Positions 7,356-16,057 of a stretch of DNA of 64,000 bases are shown here, in pieces (position 1 is the first letter of the stretch; every line of letters starts with the position of its first letter). The notes beneath the pieces are model-generated. The model was not told the origin of the DNA. It ran no database searches and worked only from the letters and a program-made list of their open reading frames with translations. This stretch comes from Candidatus Rokuibacteriota bacterium. Its GTDB lineage: Bacteria > Methylomirabilota > Methylomirabilia > Rokubacteriales > CSP1-6. The translations under genes and the position numbers were made by a program. The stretch spans positions 1 through 64,000 of the forward strand of contig QHSQ01000140.1 in assembly GCA_003221615.1 (NCBI GenBank). The letters are read 5' to 3'.

Positions 7356-9011
7356 ATGGCCTCTGCGCCGCCCTCCGCCGCGCCGGGCAACACCGGCCTC
7401 GCCCGGTCCTGGATCGATCGCAACGTCCTGGCGCTCGGTCGCGAGATGCGGCTCTCGTACCTTCCGCCGCTCATGGTCTACGTGGCCGCGGGCATCGCGG
7501 GGCTCACCGCGATCGTCGCAACGTTCTACATCAAGGAGCGGTTGGGGCTCTCGGCCGAGTTCCTGGCGGGGCTCGGCTTCTGGGCCGGCTTGCCCTGGGC
7601 GCTGAAGGTACCGCTCGGGCACCTCGTCGATTTGCTCTGGCGCTGGAAAGCCGCGCTCGTGTTCGTGGGAGCCGGCCTGATCGCCGTGAGCCTCGGCATC
7701 ATGATCGGCCTGCTCGGCTCGACCGACTCGATGCGTGCGCTCGCGAGCGTCGAGGCGTGGTTCATCCTGTCCACCTTGCTCGCGCCGATCGGCTACGTCG
7801 TGCAGGACGTGGTCGCCGACGCGATGACGGTCGAGGCGGTGCCGCGCGTCGATGCCGAGGGCCGGCCGACCAGCATGGCCGAGCGCAAGTCGATGAACAC
7901 GACGGTGCAGACACTCGGGCGCGTCGCGATCATCGGCGGCACCGTGCTGGTCTCGGTCGCCAACGTCTACCTGCTGCGCGGGGTGGGCGAGATGTCCGAG
8001 GCCGACAAGGCGCTCGCCTATCTCCGTGTCTATCACCTGGCGCTCGTGATTCCGGTGGTCTCGGTGCTCGGCGTCGTCCTGGGGCTCGCCCTCGGGTGGC
8101 GCGACACGAGACGGCTGGTCGCGAAGGGCTTCGCGAAGAGCGAGGCACGCCGGATGCTGAACCCGCACGGCGAGCGGCCCCCGGTCAACTGGTGGATCAT
8201 CGGCGGTGGCCTCGCGTTCGCGGTCGTCTCGCTCGGCGTCGGCATTGGCAACGTGGCCGGCGGTCAGGAGATCGTGTTCGGCGCGTCCATGGCGATCGTG
8301 CTGTTCCTGATGTGGCGGATCACGACCGAGCTGGAGCCGGAGGCGCGCCACGTGCTGGTGGGCACCGCCGTCCTCGTGTTCGTCTTCCGCGCCATGCCCG
8401 GGCCGGGTGCGGGCTCGACGTGGTGGATGATCGATCTGCTCGGGTTCGATCAACAGTTCCTGGCCGAGCTGTCGCTGATCGGGAGCGTTCTCACCCTGGT
8501 CGGGCTATTCGTCTTCCGCCGCTTCATGGCCGAGCGGTCCATCGCCTACATCGTCGGCTCTCTCACGATCGCGACGACGGTCATCGGCGCGCCGGTCGTG
8601 GGCATGTACTACGGCCTGCACCACTGGACCGCCGCGCACACCGGCGGCATCGTCGACGCGCGCATGATCGTCCTGATCGACACCGCCCTCGAATCGCCGC
8701 TCGGCCAGATCGCGATGGTGCCGATGCTGGCGTGGATCGCCAACTCGGCGCCCGACCGGCTGAAGGCGACGTTCTTCGCGGTCATGGCCTCGTTCACGAA
8801 CCTGGCGCTGGCCGCCGCGCAGCTCGGCACGAAGTATCTGAATCAGGGCTTCGTCGTCACGCGCGAGGTCAGGGACGCCTCGGGCGCGATCACGACGCCG
8901 GCCGACTATAGCCAGCTGGGCACCCTGCTCGTCCTGACGACCATGGTCGGGTTCGTCGTGCCGATGCTGGCCGTCGTGTTCGTGAAAGCGACCCGCTTCC
9001 GCAGCGCGTGA
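7356..9011 (+). CDS. MFS/BT1-type integral membrane transporter
   Basis: The 551-residue protein has about 12-14 hydrophobic segments beginning near residue 30 (LPPLMVYVAAGIAGLTAIVA) and a transporter-type loop KVPLGHLVDLLWRWKAALV between the second and third helices, as in the BT1/folate-biopterin and PucC-like branches of the major facilitator superfamily. A long cytoplasmic loop follows the sixth helix (LGWRDTRRLVAKGF). The start at ATG 7356 is preferred because the leader codons upstream lie inside the promoter. No linked gene hints at the substrate. Confidence 0.75.
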   Translation: MASAPPSAAPGNTGLARSWIDRNVLALGREMRLSYLPPLMVYVAAGIAGLTAIVATFYIKERLGLSAEFLAGLGFWAGLPWALKVPLGHLVDLLWRWKAALVFVGAGLIAVSLGIMIGLLGSTDSMRALASVEAWFILSTLLAPIGYVVQDVVADAMTVEAVPRVDAEGRPTSMAERKSMNTTVQTLGRVAIIGGTVLVSVANVYLLRGVGEMSEADKALAYLRVYHLALVIPVVSVLGVVLGLALGWRDTRRLVAKGFAKSEARRMLNPHGERPPVNWWIIGGGLAFAVVSLGVGIGNVAGGQEIVFGASMAIVLFLMWRITTELEPEARHVLVGTAVLVFVFRAMPGPGAGSTWWMIDLLGFDQQFLAELSLIGSVLTLVGLFVFRRFMAERSIAYIVGSLTIATTVIGAPVVGMYYGLHHWTAAHTGGIVDARMIVLIDTALESPLGQIAMVPMLAWIANSAPDRLKATFFAVMASFTNLALAAAQLGTKYLNQGFVVTREVRDASGAITTPADYSQLGTLLVLTTMVGFVVPMLAVVFVKATRFRSA

Positions 9012-9054
9012 CGCTGCGTCGCCCGCAGCCCGTAGCGCGCACGAGCCGAGCGCG

Positions 9055-9534
9055 CTAGCGCGGCAGGAGCACGATGTCGAGAGTCGCTCCGGCCACCCTG
9101 ACCGTCAGACGCCAGGGCGCCTGACCGACCTGGTCGAGGGGAAAGTAGAGCACGGTGTTACCGGCCACACGGGTGTCGCTGCCCACGGGAATGCTGACGC
9201 CGACGCCGGTGCCGACGCCCACGCCGCCGCCTCGGCCCCCGCTGAAGCTTCCCCCGCCGACTCCGATCCCGAAGCTGGATCCACTCGCCGAGGTCGTCGG
9301 CGGCTGCTCGATCGTCTGCGGCCTGATCGAGACGTTGTCGGTCCTGGTGATCTGCGCGTCCTCCAGCCGGTAGCCGTCCGTGTCGACTTCCACGCGGAGC
9401 CGATCGGCCAGCAGCACGTAGTCGGCAGAGAGCGACACGCCCGACGGCTGAGTGACCGGTTTGTAGGGAAGGGTCGCGCGCGAGCATCCGGTCAGCGCGA
9501 TCATCAGCGCGAACAGGCATGTCGTGAGCTTCAT
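9055..9534 (-). CDS. Glycine-rich lipoprotein
   Basis: The 159-residue protein starts at ATG 9534 with a GGAGGG site. Its signal peptide ends in a lipobox (LTGC, Cys at residue 17), so it should be lipidated. The middle is very Gly-rich (GIGVGGGSFSGGRGGGVGVG) and resembles a flexible or membrane-associated linker. It begins 10 nt after recQ stops, and its ribosome site overlaps that stop, so it is in the recQ transcript. The family is not recognised. Confidence 0.7.
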   Translation of the reverse strand: MKLTTCLFALMIALTGCSRATLPYKPVTQPSGVSLSADYVLLADRLRVEVDTDGYRLEDAQITRTDNVSIRPQTIEQPPTTSASGSSFGIGVGGGSFSGGRGGGVGVGTGVGVSIPVGSDTRVAGNTVLYFPLDQVGQAPWRLTVRVAGATLDIVLLPR

Positions 9535-9544
9535 CGCATCCCTC

Positions 9545-11476
9545 CTATCCGGAGTGTAGTTGACTCCCGACCTGCTTCGCCACCACCTGCAGGAGCCCGG
9601 CGCCGTATCGCGCGGCCTTGTACGGCCCGACACCGTGGGCGCGCTCGAGCTCCGCGAGGTCGCGAGGCCGAAGCGCGGCGATGTCGCGCAACGTGCGGTC
9701 GCTCGCCACGATGAAGGGAGCCACGCCTTCGGCACGCGCCACGGTGAGCCGATAGCGGCGGAGCGCCTCGAAGAGGGCCACCGCCGCGGCGTCCAGCTCA
9801 CCGGGCTCGTTTGCGGCCGTCCGTGCCGGCGTCCGATCGGGCGCTGGTTTCTCTCGCCGCGGCCCCACCGGCCCGGCGCTCCTGGGCCGGGACTCGGCCG
9901 GTAGCAGCAGACGCGCGGGGCGCTCGCCCCGCATCACGGCGCGGCCATCGTCGGTCAAGGTCACGACCGGGCGGTCGATCCCGGCGAAGCTCACCCAGCC
10001 GGCCGACACGCACCGCCGAAGCAGAGCGACCAGCCACGACGCCGGGTGCTCCTTGAGATTGCCGAAGGTCCTCACGGTCGTGAGCCCGGCGCGCTCGAGC
10101 CGCTCATCCGCTTCGCCGCGGATCAGCTTGACCGCGAGCTGCAGGCCGAATCGCCCGTGCACGCGCGCCACACCCGAGAGCGCCTTGCGGACGATCAAGG
10201 TGACGGCCTCCGGATCGCGCGCATCCGTGTCTCCACCGAGGGCGAGGCACACGTCGCAGCGGCCGCAACCCGCGAGCGTCTCGGCCTCGTCGCCGAAGTA
10301 ACGCAGGATCGCGTCGTGGCGGCAGCTGCCGCCCTCGGCCCAGCGGATCAGCTCGAGGAACATGCTCCACTTGTGCTCGACCACCACCGCGTCCGCGGTC
10401 GCGTCGCCGGCGCCCCGCTCGAGCAGCGCCCGGCGCAGCGGCAGATCACGTGCGCCGATCAGGAGAAGCCCGAGCGCGGGCGTGCCGTCGCGGCCCGCTC
10501 GCCCCACTTCCTGGTAGTACGCCTCGATCGACCCGGGCGGGCCGAGGTGGATCACCGCGCGCACGTCCGGGCGGTCGATGCCCATGCCGAACGCGTTGGT
10601 CGCCACCACGACCTCGAGCCGGCCGTCGGCGAAGTCTCGCTGCGCGGCCTCCCGCGTCTTGCCGTCGAGGCCGGCGTGGTACGCGCGCACGCGCCAGCGG
10701 CGCGCGGCGAGTCGCGCGCTCTCTTCGTCGGCCTGCTTGCGCGTCGGCGCATAGACGATGGCCGTCCCGCGCGCGCGTCCCGGGCCGCCGAGGGCTTCCG
10801 CGAGGGCGGCGTCGACGAGCGTTTCCCGCTCGCGGTGACCGCCGATCTCCGCGGCGCGCAGGGCCAGGTTCGGGCGCGCGAAGCCCCGGACGATCTGCGG
10901 CGTGTCCGCCGGCAGCCCGAGCCGCGCCAGAATCTCGTCGCGCACGATCGGTGTGGCCGTGGCCGTGCATGCGAGCACCCGGGCGCCTGGCAGGTCGCCG
11001 AGCACGGCGCCGATCTCCAGATACTCCGGGCGGAAGTCGTGACCCCACTCGCTGATGCAGTGGGCCTCGTCGATCGCGACCAGCGGGCAGTCGAGCTCGC
11101 GGACGAGCCCGCGGAAACCCGGAAAGACGAGCCGCTCGGGCGCGACGTAGACGAGCGAGAGCTCGCGCCGCGCGATCCGCGCCATGCGCCGGCGCATCTC
11201 CGCCGCCTCGAGCGTGGCGGCGAGATAGGTCGCCCGCACGCCGCGCGCCTCGAGGGCCTGGACCTGGTCGGCCATCAGCGCCACCAGCGGCGACACCACC
11301 AGGGTCGTGCCGGGCAGGATCGTGGCCGGAAGCTGGTAGCTCAGGCTCTTGCCGCCGCCGGTCGGCGCCACCAGCAGGAGCCGTCCGCGGGCGAACAGCG
11401 TCTCGACCGCCTCACGCTGGCCGGGACGGAACTCCGTGTAGCCCAGTCGCACGAGGGCCGCGTCGAGGTCGCTCAC
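9545..11476 (-). CDS. recQ: ATP-dependent DNA helicase RecQ
   Basis: The 643-residue 3'-5' DNA helicase acts in recombinational repair. Motif I APTGGGKSLSYQLP, motif II AIDEAHCISEWGHDF, motif III CTATATP and motifs V/VI (GMGIDRPDVRAVIHLG, QEVGRAGRDG) are all present. The zinc-binding four-Cys segment CRHDAILRYFG...CGRCDVC follows near residue 400. A C-terminal HRDC domain contains IVASDRTLRDIAALRPRDL. Start is a GTG at 11476. Length is normal for the family. The divergent gene starts only 39 bp away. Confidence 0.95.
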   Translation of the reverse strand: MSDLDAALVRLGYTEFRPGQREAVETLFARGRLLLVAPTGGGKSLSYQLPATILPGTTLVVSPLVALMADQVQALEARGVRATYLAATLEAAEMRRRMARIARRELSLVYVAPERLVFPGFRGLVRELDCPLVAIDEAHCISEWGHDFRPEYLEIGAVLGDLPGARVLACTATATPIVRDEILARLGLPADTPQIVRGFARPNLALRAAEIGGHRERETLVDAALAEALGGPGRARGTAIVYAPTRKQADEESARLAARRWRVRAYHAGLDGKTREAAQRDFADGRLEVVVATNAFGMGIDRPDVRAVIHLGPPGSIEAYYQEVGRAGRDGTPALGLLLIGARDLPLRRALLERGAGDATADAVVVEHKWSMFLELIRWAEGGSCRHDAILRYFGDEAETLAGCGRCDVCLALGGDTDARDPEAVTLIVRKALSGVARVHGRFGLQLAVKLIRGEADERLERAGLTTVRTFGNLKEHPASWLVALLRRCVSAGWVSFAGIDRPVVTLTDDGRAVMRGERPARLLLPAESRPRSAGPVGPRREKPAPDRTPARTAANEPGELDAAAVALFEALRRYRLTVARAEGVAPFIVASDRTLRDIAALRPRDLAELERAHGVGPYKAARYGAGLLQVVAKQVGSQLHSG

Positions 11477-11515
11477 TCCTCACCCGTCACGCTTTGTGAT
11501 ATAGCAGAGCCGCTC

Positions 11516-12451
11516 GTGGCCAACAACGCGTCGACGAAATTGGTCATCAAATTCGGTGGCTACCAGGAGCCCGCCTCCATCCACAATCGCGCCGCGGCGC
11601 GATTCGGCGAGCTCCTCCGGGAGCGCCTCGGCGATCGCGTTGACTTCGAGCTGATCGGCAGCATCGTCAAGCTCGGCCGCCCGGCCGGCGAGCTGGTCCC
11701 GATGGTCGAGCGGGGCGAGCTGTCGTTCTGCTACATGTCGACCGTGCGTTTTTCGCGCGCCGCGCCGGAGCTGCAGCTCCTCGAGCTGCCGTTCGTGGTC
11801 ACCGATCGCGGCGTCGCGTTCCGCGCCCTCGACGGTGAGTACGGCGAGCGGGCGCGGCGGGAGCTCAACGCGAAGACGGCCTACCGTCTGCTCGAGTACT
11901 GGGACAACGGCTTCCGGCACCTCACGAACCGGGTGCGGCCGATTCGCGTGCCCGACGACTGCCGCGGCATCCGCATCCGGACTCAGACGAGCGAGCTACA
12001 CGGCGAGGTGTTCCGGGCGCTCGGCTTCGAGCCGATCGCGTCCGACATCAAGGAGTTCGTCGAGCAGATCGGCGGCGAGCGCTTCCAGGCCCAGGACAAT
12101 CCGCTCACCAACATCTACAACTTCGGCGTCCATCGCCATCACCGCTACATCACGCTGAGCGGACACTTCTGGGGCGCGTCCGCCATCGTGTGCAACGCGG
12201 CCCGCTACGCGAGCTGGCCGGCGGAAGTCCGCGCGATCGTCGACGCGGCGGCTCGCGAGGCCACCGCGTATCAGCGGCGGCTCGCGGCGGCGGAGGACGC
12301 GGAGATCATGGCGAGGCTCGATCCCGCCCAGAACGACGTGATCCAGCTGACCGCGGCTCAGCGCGACGCGTTCGTGCGCGCGGTGCAGCCGGTGCTGGAG
12401 AAGTATCGCCGACAGCTCGATCCGACGCTGTTCGCCTACCTCGGATCATGA
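11516..12451 (+). CDS. DctP-like TRAP solute-binding protein lacking a signal peptide
   Basis: The 311-residue protein matches the DctP fold: KLVIKFGGYQEPASIHNRAA at the start, the helix LVPMVERGELSFCYMS, RPIRVPDDCRGIRIRTQTSE, and FGVHRHHRYITLSGHFW. Such proteins normally capture carboxylates in the periplasm for a DctQM permease. Here the GTG start at 11516 leaves no room for a signal peptide, since recQ begins divergently 39 bp away, and no DctQM genes are near. A TATA-like hexamer lies 12 nt before the start. It may be a cytoplasmic binding protein or have an unrecognised start. Confidence 0.75.
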   Translation: MANNASTKLVIKFGGYQEPASIHNRAAARFGELLRERLGDRVDFELIGSIVKLGRPAGELVPMVERGELSFCYMSTVRFSRAAPELQLLELPFVVTDRGVAFRALDGEYGERARRELNAKTAYRLLEYWDNGFRHLTNRVRPIRVPDDCRGIRIRTQTSELHGEVFRALGFEPIASDIKEFVEQIGGERFQAQDNPLTNIYNFGVHRHHRYITLSGHFWGASAIVCNAARYASWPAEVRAIVDAAAREATAYQRRLAAAEDAEIMARLDPAQNDVIQLTAAQRDAFVRAVQPVLEKYRRQLDPTLFAYLGS

Positions 12452-12478
12452 GCGTCGCGCCGCGAGCCGGCGCCGCGA

Positions 12479-12640
12479 TCAGCGCGCGGTGCTCGCCTGA
12501 GACTTCTGATCGCCGTCGACCTGCACGATGAAGTGCTTCTGCGCCGACGGCATGTCGACCTCGATGGGCTTGGGATTGAGCGACGCGCAGCCGAAGAGCA
12601 GGAGGACGAGACCGAAGGACGCGTATCGGAGAGCCGCCAT
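12479..12640 (-). CDS. Very small lipoprotein
   Basis: This 53-residue ORF starts at an ATG at 12640 preceded by a near-perfect AGGAGG site at normal spacing. It reads MAALRYASFGLVLLLFGCAS, a signal peptide ending in a lipobox with Cys at residue 18, followed by about 35 polar residues ending QKSQASTAR. The ribosome site, signal and in-frame stop make it a credible gene despite its length. Its 3' end lies 28 bp from the end of the convergent DctP-like gene. Function is unknown. Confidence 0.7.
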   Translation of the reverse strand: MAALRYASFGLVLLLFGCASLNPKPIEVDMPSAQKHFIVQVDGDQKSQASTAR

Positions 12641-12767
12641 GTGTTCCTCCTGCCCCGTGAGCGGGTGCGCGGAAGAATACGAGCGGCACCGTGTTCTGTC
12701 AAGCGCGTCGAGCAGAACAGAGCGTCGGGCCGGGTTCCAGGGCTGCGGAACGGGTTCCGGAAAGAAC

Positions 12768-12793
12768 GACGGCGCGGGGGGTCCCGCGCCGTC
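12768..12793 (-). terminator. Strong hairpin downstream of the small exported protein gene
   Basis: A perfect 11-bp stem (GACGGCGCGGG with CCCGCGCCGTC, 4-nt loop) followed on the minus strand by GTTCTTTCC. It sits 30 nt beyond the stop of the 12823-13164 gene. Confidence 0.7.
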
Positions 12794-12822
12794 AGGCGGT
12801 CTGCGTTACGGCGAAGCGCGTG

Positions 12823-13164
12823 CTAGTTGCCGCCGTCGCCGGGGCCCTGGACCTCGTTGAGCCGATCGGGGAACTGCTTGTAGTTGAGGTTGAGCTCCTG
12901 ATTGTTGCGATACGCCTTCCCGTTCTGGAACGTAACCTGCGAGGCCGGATACTGGGGCTCCGTCGCCACGCTCTGGCTCTGGATGCCCGACGCCTGTCCG
13001 GCAACCTGCGCGCCGGCCTGCGCCGTCGGGCACGGGCCGAAGTTCGTCCCCTCAGGACCGTACGAGCCGCCACACCAGGCGCCAACCGGCGCACCCTGGG
13101 CGAAGACCATCGCCGGGATGGCCAGCGCCGCGACCGCAATCGCTACGACTCCCGTCCACCGCAT
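12823..13164 (-). CDS. Small exported protein, unknown
   Basis: A 113-residue protein with a signal peptide (MRWTGVVAIAVAALAIPAMV, cleavage after FAQ) and a Gln/Gly/Ser-rich mature part with two Cys (WCGGSYGPEGTNFGPC) that could form a disulfide. A GGAGAA site lies 7 nt before ATG 13164. I do not recognise the family. It is followed by a strong hairpin terminator, so it is probably a single-gene transcript divergent from E1 alpha. Confidence 0.6.
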   Translation of the reverse strand: MRWTGVVAIAVAALAIPAMVFAQGAPVGAWCGGSYGPEGTNFGPCPTAQAGAQVAGQASGIQSQSVATEPQYPASQVTFQNGKAYRNNQELNLNYKQFPDRLNEVQGPGDGGN

Positions 13165-13469
13165 GTCGCATTCTCCATCGTGTTGAGGTTCACTGCGCCA
13201 ACTCCACCGCGTCCGTGCTGTCTGTAAGCGATTCCCGTAGGAGCAACGGCGATGCCAAGCCCAGACACCCGATCCAAGCTCGCTGCGGTGTGGATTTAGA
13301 CGCCGGCGACGGCGGGGACCGGACGAAACTCGGGTTCTCGGCTGCCGGAAATTGTTCCCTATCGGTGCCGTGCTGACAAATATTTGGGGAAGAAATTGCT
13401 TGACTTGACACGGGGCCGCGGCTGGAGCAGCCTCGCGTGAGGCCAGAGGCACCCACGGGAGACATCCAG
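13165..13469 (+). other. 305-bp divergent intergenic region
   Basis: No gene is seen. The region carries the start signals of the small exported gene on the left. On the right it has a TTGACTTGACA block (13400-13410), the 17-bp motif shared with E1 beta (13429-13445) and a GGGAGA ribosome site for E1 alpha. Confidence 0.6.
13429..13445 (+). promoter_or_regulatory. 17-bp motif shared with the E1 beta upstream region
   Basis: AGCCTCGCGTGAGGCCA, containing the imperfect palindrome GCCTC-4-GAGGC, starts 18 bp after TTGACA (13405-13410). The identical 17 bp occurs at 29307-29323, also 18 bp after TTGACT. It is a candidate operator or activator site that could co-regulate the two subunits. Confidence 0.5.
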
Positions 13470-14453
13470 ATGACAACCCAGATGATCGAGCCGCGGATGG
13501 AGCTGGAGCAGAACCTCCACATGTACCGTCAGATGGCGAAGATTCGGGCCTTCGAGGAGCAGGTGAACGAGCTCTACAAGAGCGCGAAGATGCCGGGTCT
13601 GGCCCATCTCTATGTCGGTGAGGAAGCGGTGGCGGTCGGCGTGTGCGAGGCGCTGCGCCGCGACGATTTCATCACGAGCACGCATCGCGGCCACGGCCAC
13701 TGCCTGGCCAAGGGCGCGTCCGTGAATCGGATGTTCGCCGAGCTCCTGGGCAAGGAGCCTGGCTACTGCCGCGGCAAGGGCGGCTCGATGCACATCGCCG
13801 ATCCCGAGACCGGCAACCTCGGCGCCAACGCCATCGTCGGCGGCTCCGCCGGGATCGCGACGGGCGCCGCGCTCTCGGCGAAGATGCGGGGCAGCAACCA
13901 GGTCGCCGTGTGCTTCTTCGGCGACGGCGCGCTGGGACAGGGTCTGCTCTACGAATCGATGAACATGGCGTCGCTCTGGAAGCTGCCAGTCATCTATATC
14001 TGCGAGAACAACCTCTACGGCGAATACACGCCCTGCGGCGAGACCATCGCCGGCGAAATCCTGGCGCGGCCCCGGGCGCTCGGCGTGCACGCCGAGACCG
14101 TCGACGGCCAGGACGTCCAGGCTGTCAACGCGACGATGCGGCGGCTGGTCGAGCGCGCGCGCCGTGGCGAAGGGCCCGCCTTCCTCGAGTGCAAGACCTA
14201 TCGCTACTACGGCCACCACGTCGGCGACGTCAACCGCGAGTACCGCACGCGCGACGAGGAGAAGGAGTGGATGAGCCAGCACGATCCGCTCGCGACCCTC
14301 GCCGGACGGCTCTCCGGGCAGGGGCTCGCGGATCAGGGGATCTTCGACCGCATCCAGACCGACGTGAAGGCGGAGATCGACACCGGTGTCCAGTTCGCGC
14401 TGGCCGCGCCCTACCCGGACGCGAACCAGGTCGGCGAGGATGTCTACGCGTGA
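13470..14453 (+). CDS. Thiamine-diphosphate-dependent dehydrogenase E1 alpha (acetoin/pyruvate type)
   Basis: The 327-residue alpha subunit of a 2-oxoacid or acetoin dehydrogenase decarboxylates or cleaves the substrate on thiamine diphosphate. The TPP motif starts with [10 protein letters not shown] and ends with the paired Asn in [25 protein letters not shown] and GKGGSMHI are typical of the AcoA/PdhA branch. ATG 13470 follows a GGGAGA site. Its partners E1 beta and E2 lie at 29.4-32.8 kb, 16 kb away, an unusual split. Distinguishing acetoin from pyruvate dehydrogenase needs phylogeny. Confidence 0.9.
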   Translation: MTTQMIEPRMELEQNLHMYRQMAKIRAFEEQVNELYKSAKMPGLAHLYVGEEAVAVGVCEALRRDDFITSTHRGHGHCLAKGASVNRMFAELLGKEPGYCRGKGGSMHIADPETGNLGANAIVGGSAGIATGAALSAKMRGSNQVAVCFFGDGALGQGLLYESMNMASLWKLPVIYICENNLYGEYTPCGETIAGEILARPRALGVHAETVDGQDVQAVNATMRRLVERARRGEGPAFLECKTYRYYGHHVGDVNREYRTRDEEKEWMSQHDPLATLAGRLSGQGLADQGIFDRIQTDVKAEIDTGVQFALAAPYPDANQVGEDVYA

Positions 14454-14478
14454 CGCCAGAGCGCAAAGGAGTCACACC

Positions 14479-15072
14479 ATGAGAGCTCGTACGATGTTGC
14501 GGGCCGTGACTCTCGTCCTGGCCGTGTGCCTGGCCGCACCGTCCCTGGCGAGGGCGCAGACGCCCGGCGCGGGCGCTCCGCCGCCCCCGAGCGTCAAGGT
14601 CGGCGACACCGCGCCCGACTTCACGGCGAATTACCTCACCGCGGCCGACGCGAACGGCAAGCGCGACCGGAAGGCCGTCAAGCTGAGCGAGTTCAGAGGG
14701 CAGAAGAACGTCGTGCTCGCGTTCTTCCCGGCGGCGTTCTCGCCGGGCTGCACGAGCGAGGTGGCGAAGTACCGGGAGAGCGCCGGCGAGTTCAACTCGA
14801 ACAACACCGTCATTCTGGGGATGAGCGTCGACAGCGTCTGGGCCAACGTCGCCTTCGCCGAGAAGCTGGGGGCGGACTTCAACATCCTGAGCGACGCCAA
14901 ACGCGACATCAGCCGCGCCTACGGTGTCTTCGACGACAATTCGGTCATCGCTCGCCGGACGACGTTCGTCATCGATCGCAAGGGCGTCGTGCAGAAGGTC
15001 TTCATGGCCCAGGAGGCGCTCGATCCGGCTCAGGCGCTGGCGACGTGCGCGCTCCTGAAAGAGGTCAAGTGA
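14479..15072 (+). CDS. Exported peroxiredoxin (AhpC/TSA family)
   Basis: The 197-residue protein has a signal peptide of about 27 residues ([20 protein letters not shown]) and a peroxiredoxin domain. The active site reads [19 protein letters not shown], where Cys is the peroxidatic residue and Ser replaces the more common Thr. [18 protein letters not shown] and [17 protein letters not shown] are standard. A second Cys near the C-terminus (ATCALL) could be resolving. It would remove peroxides in the periplasm. It follows E1 alpha by 25 nt with an AAAGGA site, so it may share that transcript. Confidence 0.85.
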   Translation: MRARTMLRAVTLVLAVCLAAPSLARAQTPGAGAPPPPSVKVGDTAPDFTANYLTAADANGKRDRKAVKLSEFRGQKNVVLAFFPAAFSPGCTSEVAKYRESAGEFNSNNTVILGMSVDSVWANVAFAEKLGADFNILSDAKRDISRAYGVFDDNSVIARRTTFVIDRKGVVQKVFMAQEALDPAQALATCALLKEVK

Positions 15073-15088
15073 GCCCGGCGGACAACAC

Positions 15089-16015
15089 GTGAGCCTGAGC
15101 CCCGAGGAGTTTCGCGAGCACTTGAAACTGTCGTCCGCCACGGCCGGGTTGAAGCTTCCCGACCTGGAGCTGCCCGTCGCGCATCACGTGATCCTGCGCG
15201 GGATGCGCTTCCACTATCTCGACTGGGGTACGGCGGGCCTGCCGGCCGCGCTGTTCCTGCACGGCGGGGGGCTCAACGTGCACACCTGGGACCTGGTGTG
15301 TGCCGCCCTCAAGACCGAGCGGCACTGCCTGGCGCTCGATCAGCGGGGCCACGGCGACAGCGAGTGGTCGCCGGTCATGGACTACGCCACCGAGAGCCAC
15401 GCCGGCGACCTCGAGGCGTTCGTCGATCATCTCGGTCTCGATCGCTTCGTCCTGGTCGGCATGTCGCTGGGCGGCGCGAACGCGCTCGCGTGGGCCGGCG
15501 CCAACAGCCGGCGGCTGGCGGCGCTCGTGCTCGTGGACGTCGGCCCCGAGGTCCGCCAAGCCGGCGTGCGGAAGATCGCCGCCTTCACGTCGGAGGCGAC
15601 GCCGCTCGACTCGGTCGAGGAGTTCGTGACGCGTGCCCTGGCGTTCAACCCGCGGCGCGACGCCACCCTGTTGCGACGGAGCCTGCTCCACAATCTACGG
15701 CGCATGCCCGACGGCAAATGGATGTGGAAGTACGACCAGCGCCACCGCGGCCGCGCCCTCGATCCGGCCGCCGCGGCGCGTCGCCGCGAGCTCTTGTGGT
15801 CGGCGGTCGCCAAGGTGTCCTGTCCGACCCTCGTGGTGCGCGGCGCCGAGAGCGACGTCTTCCACGACGAGGACGCCGAGCGCCTGGCCCGAGCGCTACC
15901 CGCCGGACGCTGGGTGAAGGTCACGGGCGCCGGCCACACCGTGCAGGGCGACAATCCGGCCGGGCTGCTCGTGGCGCTACGCGAGTTCCTGGGTGAGGCC
16001 GCCGCGAAGCGCTGA
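15089..16015 (+). CDS. Alpha/beta-fold hydrolase
   Basis: A 308-residue serine hydrolase. The oxyanion segment LFLHGGGLNVHTWD, the nucleophile elbow VGMSLGGANALAWAG (Ser near residue 130), the acid in VVRGAESDVF and the catalytic His in VTGAGHTVQGDNP are all present. The start is GTG 15089, 16 nt after the peroxiredoxin gene, implying co-transcription. The substrate is not deducible. Confidence 0.85.
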   Translation: MSLSPEEFREHLKLSSATAGLKLPDLELPVAHHVILRGMRFHYLDWGTAGLPAALFLHGGGLNVHTWDLVCAALKTERHCLALDQRGHGDSEWSPVMDYATESHAGDLEAFVDHLGLDRFVLVGMSLGGANALAWAGANSRRLAALVLVDVGPEVRQAGVRKIAAFTSEATPLDSVEEFVTRALAFNPRRDATLLRRSLLHNLRRMPDGKWMWKYDQRHRGRALDPAAAARRRELLWSAVAKVSCPTLVVRGAESDVFHDEDAERLARALPAGRWVKVTGAGHTVQGDNPAGLLVALREFLGEAAAKR

Positions 16016-16057
16016 CGGAGTACAATCGGGGCACATTGCCAGAGGGAGGTTGCGCCA

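Noticed and set aside
7350-8453. 367-codon minus-strand frame opposite the MFS gene
   Set aside because: Low-complexity Arg/Asp/His-rich shadow of the membrane protein codons.
10046-11515. Long plus-strand open frame running into the DctP-like gene
   Set aside because: It is the antisense shadow of recQ; composition is Arg/Gly/His-rich and family similarity begins only at 11516.
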